Below are positions 44,384 through 54,135 of a stretch of DNA of 64,000 bases, piece by piece. The number at the start of each line of letters is the position of its first letter. Position 1 is the stretch's first letter. A model generated the notes under the pieces. The model ran no database searches and was not told the origin of the DNA. It saw only the letters and a list, made by a program, of their open reading frames with translations. Source of the DNA: Bradyrhizobium sp. CCBAU 53421 (GTDB taxonomy: Bacteria; Pseudomonadota; Alphaproteobacteria; Rhizobiales; Xanthobacteraceae); the NCBI RefSeq assembly GCF_015291625.1, contig NZ_CP030047.1, positions 5,518,001 through 5,582,000 of the forward strand, in the 5' to 3' direction. A program made the translations under genes and the position numbers.

Positions 44384-45979
44384 TCACGCCCCTGCCGAGA
44401 TGCTTTCCCTGAGCTGGCGCTTGATCACCTTGCCGTTGGCGTTGCGCGGCAGCGGCTCTGATGTCAGCGCCATCGTCTCCGGCACCTTGTAGTCGGACAG
44501 ACGCTCAGCACACCAGGCGCGCAGGCTCTCGGCATTCACATCGGTGCGGGTCACGATCACGGCGTGCACACGCTCGCCGAGCACCGGGCACGGTTTTGCG
44601 ACGATCGCGCTCTCGACCACGGCCGGATGGCCGGCCAGTACGGACTCGACCTCGGCGGAATAGATCTTCAGGCCGCCGCGGTTGATCATGTCCTTCTGGC
44701 GATCGAACACGCGGACGAAGTTGTCGGCATCGACCGAGCCGAGATCGCCGGAATGCCAGAACCCTGCCGTGAAGCTCTCCGCGCTCGCCTTCGGGTTATT
44801 CCAGTAGCCCTTGATGACGGAGGCGCTGCGGATCCAAAGCTCGCCAATCTCGCCGCGCGGCACCTCGCTTCCGTCGGCGCCCATCACGATGATCTCGGCG
44901 CCGGGACACGGCAGGCCGACGCTGTCGATATGCGCCGCGGTCAGTTCACCCGGCATCAAGGTCGAGGGCGACGTGGTCTCGGTCGCGCCGTAGCAATTGG
45001 CGAGCTTGAGCCCGGGAATCTTGGCGTCGAGCTTTTCGATGGTCGCAACCGGCATCGGCGCGCCGCCGAACCCGCCGATGCGCCAGCTCGACAGGTCGTA
45101 GCTGTCGAAATCCGGCTGCATCAGGCAGAGATTGTACATCGCCGGCACCATCACCGTGTAGGTGACGCGCTCACGCGCCGCGACCTTCAGGTACTCCGAC
45201 GCCCTGAACTCCGGCATGATGATCAGCGCGCCGGCGCAGCGCGCCATGGTGGTGATGTTGGCGACCGCGCCGGTGACATGGGCGAGCGGCACCGCGGCGA
45301 TCGAGCGATCGGCCCTGGTCAGCTTCAGGCAAGACGCGAACACCATCGAGGAGTGGATGATGTTGCAATGGGCGAGCATCGCGCCCTTCGGCCGGCCGGT
45401 GGTGCCCGAGGTGTAGAGGATCATCGCGGTGTCCTCTTCCCTCACCTCCGCGGGCGGCTGCGCCGGAGCATTGTCGCGCAAGGCAGCGAATTGCGACCTG
45501 CCGTCGTCGCTGACCGGGATGCGGTGCGCAAGGCCGGGAATATCGGCAGCGTTGGGGATGCGGTCGGCAAGCGTGGCCTCGTGGACCAGACACTTCGCGC
45601 CGCAATCATTCAGCACATAGGCGATCTCAGGCTTCTGCTGGCGCGTCGAGAGCAACACCGTGACCAGCCCGGCATGGGCGGCGGCGAACATCGTCAGCAC
45701 GAACTCGATGCGGTTGCCGAGCAGGATGGCGACGCGGTCGCCGGGCGCAAGACCAAGCATTGCAAAGCCCGCCGCAACTCTGGCTGACTCCTCCGCAACC
45801 TCGCGCCAGCTCAGGCGCTGATCGCCACAGACCAGCGCCTCGCCGTCGCCATTCTGGGCAACGGCGTCGGCAATCATCGCCCAGAGGCTAACCGGTCGCT
45901 CGACAAATGCCGGCACGACGCGGTCACCGAAGCGCGGCTCGAGCCGCATCGGCGGCAGTGCGTGTTGCGACCAGTCCAT
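44384..45979 (-). CDS. class I adenylate-forming acyl-CoA ligase
   Basis: A 531-residue AMP-dependent synthetase that activates a carboxylic acid to its CoA thioester via an acyl-adenylate. Core motifs are YTSGTTGRPKGAML (AMP-binding P-loop), NCYGATETTSP, and the hinge region WHSGDLGSVDADNFVRVFDR. The substrate (fatty acid, aromatic or other) cannot be decided. Its ATG is 10 bases after panB ends, so it may be in the same operon, though panB and a ligase do not form an established pathway unit. Confidence 0.92.
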   Translation of the reverse strand: MDWSQHALPPMRLEPRFGDRVVPAFVERPVSLWAMIADAVAQNGDGEALVCGDQRLSWREVAEESARVAAGFAMLGLAPGDRVAILLGNRIEFVLTMFAAAHAGLVTVLLSTRQQKPEIAYVLNDCGAKCLVHEATLADRIPNAADIPGLAHRIPVSDDGRSQFAALRDNAPAQPPAEVREEDTAMILYTSGTTGRPKGAMLAHCNIIHSSMVFASCLKLTRADRSIAAVPLAHVTGAVANITTMARCAGALIIMPEFRASEYLKVAARERVTYTVMVPAMYNLCLMQPDFDSYDLSSWRIGGFGGAPMPVATIEKLDAKIPGLKLANCYGATETTSPSTLMPGELTAAHIDSVGLPCPGAEIIVMGADGSEVPRGEIGELWIRSASVIKGYWNNPKASAESFTAGFWHSGDLGSVDADNFVRVFDRQKDMINRGGLKIYSAEVESVLAGHPAVVESAIVAKPCPVLGERVHAVIVTRTDVNAESLRAWCAERLSDYKVPETMALTSEPLPRNANGKVIKRQLRESISAGA

Positions 45980-45989
45980 GCGCGCCTCG

Positions 45990-46811
45990 TCAGCTCTTCT
46001 TCATGCCGTAGACATGCTCCGGCCCCGGGAAGGCGCGGCTCTTCACGTCGCGTGCGTAGCCCGCGATCGCTTCCTCGATCATCGGGCCGAGATTGCCGTA
46101 GCGGCGCACGAATTTCGGCGCGCGCGCCGACAAGCCGAGCATGTCCTCCAGCACCAGCACCTGGCCGTCGCAGGCCGCGCTGGCGCCGATGCCGATGGTT
46201 GGAACGGCGATCGATTGTGTGATCTTGCGCGCCAGCGGCTCGGCGACCGCCTCGACCACGATCGAGAAGGCGCCCGCCTCCGCGATCGCCTTCGCGTCGT
46301 TCTCGATCGGCGCCCAGTTCTCCTCCTCGCGGCCCTGTGCGCGGAACGAGCCGAGCGTGTTGATCGATTGCGGCGTCAGGCCGATATGGCCCATCACGGG
46401 AATGCCGCGCCCGGACAGGAACGCCACCGTCTCCGCCATCCGCGCGCCGCCCTCGAGCTTGACCGCGCCGCACAGCGTTTCCTTCATGATCCGCACCGCC
46501 GATCGGAACGCCTGCTCTTTCGATTCTTCGTAGGAGCCGAACGGCATGTCGACCACGACCAGCGCAGCCTGCGAGCCGCGCATCACGGCGCGGCCCTGCA
46601 GGATCATCATGTCGAGCGTGACCGGCACCGTGGTCTCGAAGCCGTGCATCACGTTGCCGAGGGAATCGCCGACCAGGATCGCATCGCAATGGCGGTCGAC
46701 CAGCGCCGCGGTGTGCGCATGATACGACGTCAGCATCACGATCGGCTCGCCGTTCTTGCGGGCGCGCAGATCGGGCGCGGTCTTGCGCTTGATGGCGGAT
46801 TGAACAGACAT
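45990..46811 (-). CDS. panB: 3-methyl-2-oxobutanoate hydroxymethyltransferase
   Basis: PanB adds a hydroxymethyl group from methylenetetrahydrofolate to 2-oxoisovalerate, the first step of pantothenate synthesis. The 273-residue protein has the family blocks [19 protein letters not shown] (given as [17 protein letters not shown]) and [16 protein letters not shown], with substrate-site residues. It starts two bases after the NnrU gene and ends ten before the ligase gene. Confidence 0.96.
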   Translation of the reverse strand: MSVQSAIKRKTAPDLRARKNGEPIVMLTSYHAHTAALVDRHCDAILVGDSLGNVMHGFETTVPVTLDMMILQGRAVMRGSQAALVVVDMPFGSYEESKEQAFRSAVRIMKETLCGAVKLEGGARMAETVAFLSGRGIPVMGHIGLTPQSINTLGSFRAQGREEENWAPIENDAKAIAEAGAFSIVVEAVAEPLARKITQSIAVPTIGIGASAACDGQVLVLEDMLGLSARAPKFVRRYGNLGPMIEEAIAGYARDVKSRAFPGPEHVYGMKKS

Positions 46812-46813
46812 AG

Positions 46814-47398
46814 TCAGGCTCCCATGACAGGCACGCCGATCACGACCGGGTGGAACGCAAACGCCAGCGCCAGATACGCGATGACACCGACCGCGATCGC
46901 GATCAGGTCGTTGGTGGGCCCGCCCACCGGGATCGGCGGCGCGCCGGCATCGCTGCGGCGCTTCAGCGAGATGCGGTCATAGACCGCCCAGCCGAGAAAC
47001 GAGCCGAACAGGATGATCGAGCCGAGATCGCCATTGGCGAGCAGATGCGCGAACGCCCACAACTTCACGCCCGCCAGCATCGGATGCTTCAGCGTGGTGT
47101 AGATGCGGCCGCGGATGTAGGAGGCGACGACGAGGATGACGGCGGGCAGCATCAAGGCCACAGCGATGTGCTTGAACGCGGTCGGCGGGGTCCAGACGTC
47201 GATCCAGCCGGTCGCGCGGTAATGGCCGAAGCCCCAGATGATCAGCGCGAGGCCTGCGAACGACACCAGCGAATAGACGCCCTTGTAGGCCCCCTCGCCC
47301 ATCGCGTTGACCAGGCCGGCACGCAGCTCGCGCAGGCTGCTCAGCACGTGGATGCCGAGGAACAGCACGAGACCCAGGATCATGACGAGCAGTCCCAC
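46814..47398 (-). CDS. NnrU family membrane protein
   Basis: A 194-residue membrane protein with about six helices ([19 protein letters not shown] at the start). NnrU is named for a role in nitrate/nitrite reductase regulation in some alphaproteobacteria, but family members also occur without denitrification genes. The start GTG at 47398 is chosen because GGGGAGGAA precedes it at the right distance. No denitrification gene lies nearby. Confidence 0.8.
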   Translation of the reverse strand: MGLLVMILGLVLFLGIHVLSSLRELRAGLVNAMGEGAYKGVYSLVSFAGLALIIWGFGHYRATGWIDVWTPPTAFKHIAVALMLPAVILVVASYIRGRIYTTLKHPMLAGVKLWAFAHLLANGDLGSIILFGSFLGWAVYDRISLKRRSDAGAPPIPVGGPTNDLIAIAVGVIAYLALAFAFHPVVIGVPVMGA

Positions 47399-47479
47399 GA
47401 TGTTCCTCCCCTGATTGATTGCCGCCTTCGCGTACCATCTTCGCCGGGCGGGTGGCAATGCACCACGCCGGGTGGCAGG

Positions 47480-48091
47480 TCACGGATTGCCGGCCGGCTT
47501 GCCCAGCGCGCGATTGTCGACATAGCGGATCATGATCGGGCGGCCCGCCAGCGCGCCGCCGAGCCCGCTGCTGAACTTCAGCGGCAGGCAGGCGCCGAGC
47601 GAGGCGTTGATCGCATTGAGGTAGGTCGTGCGGGTGTCGGCCGCGATGCCCCGCGTGGAAAATGTCAGGCGCGGCGTGCCGATCATCTCGCCGGTCCGCT
47701 TGAAGCTGAAACGCACCGACATCTGCATGCCCTGGCGCGCATCGCCTGCCGGCGGCGGCGCCCAGCAGGCGCGCAGCGCGGCGAAGAGATCGCCGATGGT
47801 ATCGAGATCATGATCCGGCTTGCGGTACTTCTCGGCCTGTCCCTCGGGCGGCACGGTCAGGATCGTGAGCTGGAGATTTTCGCCGTACGGATAATCCATC
47901 TCGGGAAAGCACGGCCCGTGGTTGAACACGCTGCAATAGGACGGGATGCAAGGCCCTTCGTCGAGCACACTGCAAGGCGTGTGTGCGAACGGCGCCGGGT
48001 TGGTCTGTTGCCGCTGCTGCGCAGAGGCAGCGCTCGCGAGCACACAGGCCAGCACGGCAAAAGCGAGACAGATGGCGACGCGTCGGAACAT
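47480..48091 (-). CDS. exported protein of unknown function
   Basis: A 203-residue protein with a signal peptide (LAFAVLACVLASAASAQ). The mature part is rich in cysteine (TPCSVLDEGPCIPSYC, HGPCFPEM), and the C-terminal half has CWAPPPAGDARQGMQMSVRF, FKRTGEMIGTPRLTFS, which resembles a TonB-C-like or ToLA-like fold, but I cannot name a family. ATG 48091 gives the signal peptide; upstream codons are not coding-like. Promoter is likely in the repeat-containing gap at 48092-48322. Confidence 0.7.
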   Translation of the reverse strand: MFRRVAICLAFAVLACVLASAASAQQRQQTNPAPFAHTPCSVLDEGPCIPSYCSVFNHGPCFPEMDYPYGENLQLTILTVPPEGQAEKYRKPDHDLDTIGDLFAALRACWAPPPAGDARQGMQMSVRFSFKRTGEMIGTPRLTFSTRGIAADTRTTYLNAINASLGACLPLKFSSGLGGALAGRPIMIRYVDNRALGKPAGNP

Positions 48092-48193
48092 ACGGTTGGA
48101 CCCGGGATGTGCTTCCGGGAAAATGGTACCGCGGCCCGACCGCATCAAGCGGGGCCAGTTCACGTCCTCGCGCTTTTAGCGCCACAACCTCGC

Positions 48194-48298
48194 TGTCATC
48201 GCCCGGCTCGACCGGGCGATCCAGTATTCCAGAGGCCGGTGTGAGTCACGGAGAGGCCGCGGCGTACTGGGTCCCCCGGTCAAGCCGGGGGACGACAC
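48194..48298. repeat. composite hairpin repeat, copy 3
   Basis: Same family as 23855-23963: opening hairpin TCGCCCGG-CTCGA-CCGGGCGA, CCAGTATTCCAGAG core, CCGCGGCGTACTGGG and closing hairpin TCCCCCGG-TCAAG-CCGGGGGA. It fills most of the gap between two minus-strand genes. Confidence 0.9.
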
Positions 48299-48322
48299 TG
48301 AATGCGCGGGGCGTATGCGGCG

Positions 48323-49942
48323 CTACGCCTTCTTCTTCACGTCCTTGACGTTGGAGAAGGTGATGCCCTCGGCGCGCTCGCGGGTATAGCCGAGATAGAA
48401 CTCGTTCTTGGCCATGAACACGGGATCGCCATCGACGTCGTCGGCGATTCCGGAATTGTTGGCAGCGACGAAGGCCTCCAACTTCTTGCGGTCGTCGGAC
48501 GAGATCCAGCGCGCCAGCGAAAATTCGCTGACCTCGAACTCGACCGGCAGCGAATATTCAGCATCGAGCCGCGCCTTCAGCACGTCGAGCTGCAGCGGAC
48601 CGACCACGCCGACCAGCGCCGGCGCGCCGTCGCGCGGACGGAACACCTGCACGACGCCCTCCTCCGACATCTGCTGCAAGGCTTCCTTCAGCTTCTTCGC
48701 CTTCATCGCATCGGTCAGGCGGACGCGGCGGACGATTTCCGGCGCGAAGCTCGGCACGCCGACGAAGGTCAGATCCTCGCCCTCGGTGAGCGTGTCGCCA
48801 ATTCGTAGTGTGCCGTGGTTCGGAATGCCGACGACGTCGCCGGCAAAGGCCTCGTCGGCGACCGAGCGGTCCTGCGCGAAGAAGAACTGCGGGCTCGACA
48901 GGCTCATGTTCTTGCCTGTTCGTACCAGCTTGGCCTTCATGCCGCGGCTGAGTTTTCCGGAGCACAACCGGGCGAAGGCGATGCGGTCGCGGTGGTTCGG
49001 ATCCATGTTGGCCTGGATCTTGAACACGAACGCGCTCATGCGCGGCTCGGCCGCCTCGACCTTGCGCAGGTCGGAATCCTGTGCGCGCGGCGCCGGCGCG
49101 AACTTGCCGAGGCCTTCGAGCAAATCGCCGACGCCGAAATTGCGCAGCGCGCTGCCGAAATAGACCGGCGTCAGATGGCCCTCGCGGAACGCCGCGAGCT
49201 CGAACGGCTTGCAAGCCTCCGAGGCCAGCGCGAGCTCGTCCTTGACCTCGGCGACGTCGAGATTCGGATTGCGCTTGCCGAGATCGGCGATGTCGATCTG
49301 CTCGGTGGCGCCGGTCTTGGCGCCGCCGCCCTCGAGCAGCCGCACCCCGCCATTGACGACGTCATAGGTGCCGAGGAAGTCGCGGCCGCGGCCGACCGGC
49401 CAGGTCATCGGCGTGGTATCGAGCGCCAGCGTCTTCTCGATCTCGTCGAGAAGCTCGAACGTGTCGCGGCTCTCGCGGTCCATCTTGTTGATGAAGGTGA
49501 TGATCGGGATGTCGCGCAACCGGCACACCTCGAACAGTTTGCGGGTGCGCGCCTCGATACCCTTGGCGGCGTCGATCACCATGACCGCGGAATCGACCGC
49601 GGTCAGCGTGCGATAGGTATCTTCCGAAAAGTCCTCGTGGCCCGGCGTATCCAGCAGGTTGAACACGAGGTCGTTGAACTCGAAGGTCATCACCGAGGTG
49701 ACGACCGAGATGCCGCGCTCGCGCTCGATCTTCATCCAGTCCGAGCGCGTGTTGCGCCGCTCGCCCTTGGCCTTGACCTGGCCTGCGAGGTTGATGGCGC
49801 CGCCGAACAGCAGCAGCTTTTCCGTCAGCGTGGTCTTGCCGGCGTCAGGGTGCGAGATGATCGCAAAGGTGCGCCGGCGCGCCACTTCCTCGGAGAGCGG
49901 CGAACGGGACGGCGATTCGGTTGAAACAGCGGTATCGGACAT
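48323..49942 (-). CDS. prfC: peptide chain release factor 3
   Basis: RF3 is a GTPase that releases RF1 and RF2 from the ribosome after termination. The 539-residue protein has the G motifs [23 protein letters not shown] and NKMDRE, and the C-terminal domains typical of RF3. The start ATG 49942 ([10 protein letters not shown]) is preferred; the longer frame upstream contains the divergent sugE leader. The gene is transcribed away from sugE, sharing the upstream region. Confidence 0.96.
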   Translation of the reverse strand: MSDTAVSTESPSRSPLSEEVARRRTFAIISHPDAGKTTLTEKLLLFGGAINLAGQVKAKGERRNTRSDWMKIERERGISVVTSVMTFEFNDLVFNLLDTPGHEDFSEDTYRTLTAVDSAVMVIDAAKGIEARTRKLFEVCRLRDIPIITFINKMDRESRDTFELLDEIEKTLALDTTPMTWPVGRGRDFLGTYDVVNGGVRLLEGGGAKTGATEQIDIADLGKRNPNLDVAEVKDELALASEACKPFELAAFREGHLTPVYFGSALRNFGVGDLLEGLGKFAPAPRAQDSDLRKVEAAEPRMSAFVFKIQANMDPNHRDRIAFARLCSGKLSRGMKAKLVRTGKNMSLSSPQFFFAQDRSVADEAFAGDVVGIPNHGTLRIGDTLTEGEDLTFVGVPSFAPEIVRRVRLTDAMKAKKLKEALQQMSEEGVVQVFRPRDGAPALVGVVGPLQLDVLKARLDAEYSLPVEFEVSEFSLARWISSDDRKKLEAFVAANNSGIADDVDGDPVFMAKNEFYLGYTRERAEGITFSNVKDVKKKA

Positions 49943-50030
49943 GGCGGGGCAGCGTTTGGCAGGGAAAACGGGCGCAATCAAGGGCGTTTTGTCGCAATGC
50001 GGAATGGCCGCACCGCCCACATATAGGCAC

Positions 50031-50080
50031 GGGAAGGACGACCTTCTCCTCACCATACCATCCGCGGGGACGACCCTGCC
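50031..50080 (+). ncRNA. guanidine-II riboswitch (mini-ykkC)
   Basis: Two hairpins with ACGA loops lie in the leader of sugE. P1 is GAAGG-ACGA-CCTTC (50033-50046) and P2 is GCGGGG-ACGA-CCCTGC with one G-T pair (50064-50079), separated by 17 bases. Two ACGR-loop hairpins followed by the ribosome binding site of a SugE-type gene are the definition of the guanidine-II riboswitch. The GGAGG of sugE starts seven bases after P2, so control by freeing the ribosome site on guanidinium binding is likely. Confidence 0.87.
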
Positions 50081-50097
50081 CAATTGGAGGGTTCGTT

Positions 50098-50412
50098 ATG
50101 GCTTGGGCCATTCTGTTCACCGCAGGCCTGCTCGAGATCGGCTGGGCGATCGGGCTGAAATATACCGAGGGTTTTTCGCGGCTGGTGCCGTCGGTGCTGA
50201 CGCTGGCGGCGATGGCCGGCAGCGTGATCCTGCTCGGCATCGCGCTGAAGACGCTGCCGATTGGAACCGCCTATGCGGTCTGGACCGGGATCGGAGCGGT
50301 CGGCACCGCAGCACTCGGCATCATCCTGCTCGGCGAGCCCGCGACCGCGATGCGGCTCGCTAGCATCGGGCTGATCGTGTCCGGCATCGTCGGGCTGAAG
50401 TTGGTTGGGTAG
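50098..50412 (+). CDS. sugE: SMR family guanidinium exporter
   Basis: A 104-residue small multidrug resistance family protein of the SugE/Gdx type with four membrane helices; this branch exports guanidinium rather than drugs. The conserved membrane Glu13 is present in [15 protein letters not shown] precedes the ATG by about eight bases. The guanidine-II riboswitch directly upstream gives independent support for the guanidinium role. It lies between the divergent prfC and the convergent pit gene. Confidence 0.93.
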   Translation: MAWAILFTAGLLEIGWAIGLKYTEGFSRLVPSVLTLAAMAGSVILLGIALKTLPIGTAYAVWTGIGAVGTAALGIILLGEPATAMRLASIGLIVSGIVGLKLVG

Positions 50413-51417
50413 CTATTTGAGAACCTGCACCGCCCAATAGGTCGCGGCTGCGACCGCGGCCGACGCCGGGATCGTGATCACCCAGGCGTAGACGATCGAG
50501 CTCGCCACGTTCCAGCGCACCGCGGACAGCCGCCGTGCCGCGCCGACACCGACGATGGCGCCGGTGATGGTGTGCGTGGTCGAGACCGGAACCCCGAGAT
50601 AGGTCGCGATGAACAGCGTCGCCGCGCCGCCGGTCTCGGCGCAGAAACCCTGCATCGGCGTCAGCTTGGTGATCCGCAGCCCCATGGTGCGGACGATCCG
50701 CCAGCCGCCCATCAGGGTGCCCAGCGCCATCGCGCTCTGGCAGGCCAGCACCACCCAGAACGGAATCTCGAAGGTGTCGCCGAGATGGCCCTGCGAGTAG
50801 AGCAGCACGGCGATGATGCCCATGGTCTTCTGCGCGTCGTTGCCGCCATGGCCGAGCGAATAGAGCGAGGCCGAAGCGAATTGCAGGATACGGAAGGCGC
50901 GATCGACCGCGAACGGCGTCGAGCGCACCGAGAGCCAGGACACGATCGCAACCAGCACCAGCGCCAGCAGGAAGCCGACCAGCGGCGACAGCACGATCGC
51001 GAGCAAGGTCTTGGTGAGCCCGCTCCACACCGCAGCCGAAATACCCGCCTTGGCCATACCGGCGCCGACCAGGCCGCCGATCAACGCGTGCGAGCTCGAC
51101 GAGGGAATGCCGAGTGCCCAGGTGATCACGTTCCATACGATCGCGCCGACCAGCGCAGCGAAGATCACGGTCGCGTCCACCACCGACGGATCGATGATCC
51201 CGGTGCCGATGGTGTTGGCGACGTGCAGGCCGAACACCGCGAAGGCGACGAAGTTGAAGAACGCCGCCCAGAACACCGCATATTGCGGCCGCAGCACCCG
51301 GGTCGAGACGATGGTCGCAATCGAGTTCGCGGCATCGTGCAGGCCGTTCAGGAAGTCGAACAGCAGCGCGACCGCGATCAGGATGGTCAGGACCGGAAGA
51401 CCCAGCGTGGCGTCCAC
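50413..51417 (-). CDS. pit: inorganic phosphate transporter, PiT family
   Basis: A 334-residue membrane transporter. The PiT signature motifs occur in both halves: FDFLNGLHDAANSIATIVST (given as FLNGLHDAANSIAT) and GHGGNDAQKTMG, and the SSSSHALIGG and VSTTHTITGAI motifs. The start GTG 51417 gives the usual length; the longer frame upstream runs through the DUF47 gene. DUF47 lies 14 bases upstream, a common pair in alphaproteobacteria. Confidence 0.93.
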   Translation of the reverse strand: MDATLGLPVLTILIAVALLFDFLNGLHDAANSIATIVSTRVLRPQYAVFWAAFFNFVAFAVFGLHVANTIGTGIIDPSVVDATVIFAALVGAIVWNVITWALGIPSSSSHALIGGLVGAGMAKAGISAAVWSGLTKTLLAIVLSPLVGFLLALVLVAIVSWLSVRSTPFAVDRAFRILQFASASLYSLGHGGNDAQKTMGIIAVLLYSQGHLGDTFEIPFWVVLACQSAMALGTLMGGWRIVRTMGLRITKLTPMQGFCAETGGAATLFIATYLGVPVSTTHTITGAIVGVGAARRLSAVRWNVASSIVYAWVITIPASAAVAAATYWAVQVLK

Positions 51418-51431
51418 TTGATCGCCCCGCC

Positions 51432-52076
51432 TTACACTTGCTCGATGACGATGGAGTTGATCTCGTTGGCGACGTCGTCGAAGCGGTCGGCCACCTTCTC
51501 GAGGTGATCGTAGATCTCCGCGCCGACGATGAAGTCCATCGTGTTGGCGTCGCGGTGCTTCAGGAACAATTCCTTGAGCCCGATGTCCTGGAGATCGTCG
51601 ACCCGGCCCTCGAGCTTGGTCAATTCCTCGGTGATCTGGGTCAACATCGAGACGTTGTGGCCGATCGACTGCAAAAGCGGCAGCGCGCGGCCGACCAGAT
51701 TGGCGCATTCGACGATCAGGGTGCCCATCTCGCGCATCGGCGGCTCGAACTCGCGCACCTCGAACAGCATCACCGCCTTTGCGGTCGCCTGCATCTGGTC
51801 GACCGCGTCGTCCATCGCGGTGATCAGGTTCTTGATGTCGCTGCGGTCGAACGGGGTGATGAAGGTGCGGCGAACCGCGGTCAGGACCTCGCGGGTGACG
51901 CTATCGGCGTCGTTCTCGAACTGGTTGACGCGCTGGCAGAAGACCGGGGTCTCCTCCCCGCCCCTCAGCATGTCCTGCAAAGCCTTCGCGCACTGCACCG
52001 AGGTCTGGGCGTGGCGGGCGAACAGGTCGAAAAATCGCTCTTCCTTGGGCAGAAAGGCGCGAAACCAGCGCAGCAT
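51432..52076 (-). CDS. DUF47 family PhoU-like regulator of PiT transporter
   Basis: A 214-residue all-helical DUF47 protein of the PhoU/Pit accessory group. Its position directly upstream of pit (14 bases) suggests it controls or assembles with the transporter. The start MLRWFRAFLPKEERFFDLF and the acidic helices (DRSDIKNLITAMDDAVDQM) match the family. The exact mechanism is not established for this member. Confidence 0.88.
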   Translation of the reverse strand: MLRWFRAFLPKEERFFDLFARHAQTSVQCAKALQDMLRGGEETPVFCQRVNQFENDADSVTREVLTAVRRTFITPFDRSDIKNLITAMDDAVDQMQATAKAVMLFEVREFEPPMREMGTLIVECANLVGRALPLLQSIGHNVSMLTQITEELTKLEGRVDDLQDIGLKELFLKHRDANTMDFIVGAEIYDHLEKVADRFDDVANEINSIVIEQV

Positions 52077-52237
52077 GTCTCAGTTCCATCATTCCGGGAC
52101 AGCCCTTTTAGCGACTGTCACAGAACTGTCATAGAGCATCTGGCGGGGAAAAAACCTGAAACGACCGCCCGAACGGGCGGTCGTCCACCGCTATGTCGGC
52201 CGAAATTCGCGGGGCACGCGCTTGCGCCCGCCCTGCC

Positions 52238-53206
52238 CTACAGCGATCGCCGCAGCAGGTGGGCCAGCTCACCAACCAGGCCGCGGCGGAACAGCAGCAC
52301 GCAGGACACGAAGATCACGCCCTGGATCACCGTCACCCACTGTCCGAAACCGGCGAGATATTGCTGCATGGCGATGATCACGAACGCGCCGACCACCGGT
52401 CCGAAGATGGTGCCGAGGCCGCCAACCAGCGTCATCAGCACGATTTCACCGGACATCGACCAGTGCACGTCGGTGAGCGAGGCATTCTGTGCCACGAACA
52501 CCTTCAGCGAGCCGGCAAAACCCGCCAGCGTGCCCGACAGGATGAAGGCCAGCAGCTTGTACTGGTCGGTCTTGTAGCCGAGCGAGATCGCGCGCGGCTC
52601 GTTCTCGCGGATCGACTTCAGCACCTCGCCGAACGGCGAGTTGATGGTGCGGTAGATCAAGAGGAAGCCGCCGAGGAAGCCGACCAGCACGACGTAGTAG
52701 AGCACCAGCGGCTTCGACAGGTCGAAGATCCCGAACAGATGGCCCTGCGGAATGCCCTGGATGCCGTCTTCGCCATGGGTGAACGGCGCCTGCAGATAGA
52801 GGAAGTAGAGCAGCTGCGACAGCGCCAGCGTGATCATCGAGAAGTAGATGCCCTGCCGCTTGATCGAGATGTAGCCGGTGACGAGGCCGAGCAAGGCCGC
52901 CGCGGCGGTGCCGACCACGATGCCGAGCTCCGGCGGCAGCCCCCACACCTTCAGCGCATGCGCCGAGACGTAGCCGGCGGTGCCGAGGAACATGGCGTGG
53001 CCGAACGACAGCAGGCCGCCATAACCGATCAGGAGGTTGAAGGCGCAGGCAAGCAGCGCAAAGCACAGCGCCTGCATCACGAAGAAGGGATAGATCCCCG
53101 TGAACGGCACCACTGCCAGCAGCAGCGCCATCGCGGCGAATACGATCATCTCGTCGCGCATCGCGCGCGGCGTGATCGGAAGTGTATCGTCGGTCAATGC
53201 TGACAT
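52238..53206 (-). CDS. livM: branched-chain amino acid ABC transporter permease LivM
   Basis: A 322-residue permease with about nine helices, the LivM subunit of a LIV-type importer. The IKRQGIYFSMITLALSQLLY block and the EAA-like loop SIRENEPRAISLGYKTDQYK are typical. It starts one base after livH ends and completes the transporter set livG-livF-livK-livH-livM. The substrate could be branched-chain amino acids, amides or other compounds. Confidence 0.93.
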   Translation of the reverse strand: MSALTDDTLPITPRAMRDEMIVFAAMALLLAVVPFTGIYPFFVMQALCFALLACAFNLLIGYGGLLSFGHAMFLGTAGYVSAHALKVWGLPPELGIVVGTAAAALLGLVTGYISIKRQGIYFSMITLALSQLLYFLYLQAPFTHGEDGIQGIPQGHLFGIFDLSKPLVLYYVVLVGFLGGFLLIYRTINSPFGEVLKSIRENEPRAISLGYKTDQYKLLAFILSGTLAGFAGSLKVFVAQNASLTDVHWSMSGEIVLMTLVGGLGTIFGPVVGAFVIIAMQQYLAGFGQWVTVIQGVIFVSCVLLFRRGLVGELAHLLRRSL

Positions 53207-53207
53207 A

Positions 53208-54071
53208 TCAGGCCGCCCGTCCCGTCAGTCCCGTTGGCTTCACCAGCAACACCACCACCATCAGGACAAACACCACGGTGTTGGAGGCTTCGGGATAAAA
53301 ATACTTGGTCAGTCCCTCGATCACGCCGAGCGCGAAGCCGGTGATGATCGAGCCCATGATCGAGCCCATGCCGCCGATCACGACCACCGCGAACACCACG
53401 ATGATGAGGTCGGCGCCCATCAGCGGGCGGACCTGGTTGATCGGCGCCGACAGCACGCCGGCGAGCGCGGCCAAACCGACGCCGAGCCCGTAGGTCAGCG
53501 TGATCATGCGCGGTACGTTGATGCCGAAGGCCCGCACCAGCGTCGGGTTCTCGGTCGCGGCGCGCAAGTAGGCGCCGAGCTGCGTCTTCTCGATCAGGAA
53601 CCAGGTCGCAAGGCACACCACCAGCGAGAACACGACGACCCAGCCGCGATAGACCGGTAAGAACATGAAGCCGAGATTGACGCCGCCCTTGAGCTGATCC
53701 GGGATCGAGTAAGGCAGGCCGGAGGAGCCGAAATAGTTCTGGAACACGCCCTGCACGATCAGCGCGATGCCGAAGGTCAAGAGCAGCCCGTAGAGATGGT
53801 CGAGCCCGGCGAGCCATTGCAGCATGGTCCGCTCGAGGATCATGCCGAAGATGCCGACCACGACGGGCGCGATGATCAGCGCCCACCAATAGTTGATGCC
53901 GCCCAGGTTGAGCAGGAAATACGCCACGAAGGCGCCCATCATGTAGAGCGCGCCGTGCGCGAAATTGATGATGTTGAGCATGCCGAAGATGACGGCGAGC
54001 CCCAGACTGAGCAGCGCGTAGAACGAGCCGTTGATCAGTCCCACCAGAAGCTGTGCGTAGAGAGCCTGCAT
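53208..54071 (-). CDS. livH: branched-chain amino acid ABC transporter permease LivH
   Basis: A 287-residue permease, the LivH subunit. The family start MQALYAQLLVGLINGSFYAL, the GLAVIFGMLNIINFAHGALY block and the EAA loop are seen. ATG 54071 is preferred to an in-frame GTG at 54086 because it gives the family start. It lies 64 bases after the binding protein gene and one base before livM. Confidence 0.93.
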   Translation of the reverse strand: MQALYAQLLVGLINGSFYALLSLGLAVIFGMLNIINFAHGALYMMGAFVAYFLLNLGGINYWWALIIAPVVVGIFGMILERTMLQWLAGLDHLYGLLLTFGIALIVQGVFQNYFGSSGLPYSIPDQLKGGVNLGFMFLPVYRGWVVVFSLVVCLATWFLIEKTQLGAYLRAATENPTLVRAFGINVPRMITLTYGLGVGLAALAGVLSAPINQVRPLMGADLIIVVFAVVVIGGMGSIMGSIITGFALGVIEGLTKYFYPEASNTVVFVLMVVVLLVKPTGLTGRAA

Positions 54072-54135
54072 CGAATGAGCTTTCACTAGATAGATGAAGC
54101 CCGCCGGCCACGCGCATGGCCGGCGGGCATGATCG

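Noticed and set aside
44564..45787. A plus-strand open frame of 407 codons within the acyl-CoA ligase gene
   Set aside because: It is antisense to a gene with clear motifs and has no recognisable domain or ribosome binding site.
46814..47398. Link of NnrU to denitrification in this locus
   Set aside because: No nitrate, nitrite or nitric oxide reductase genes lie in the window.
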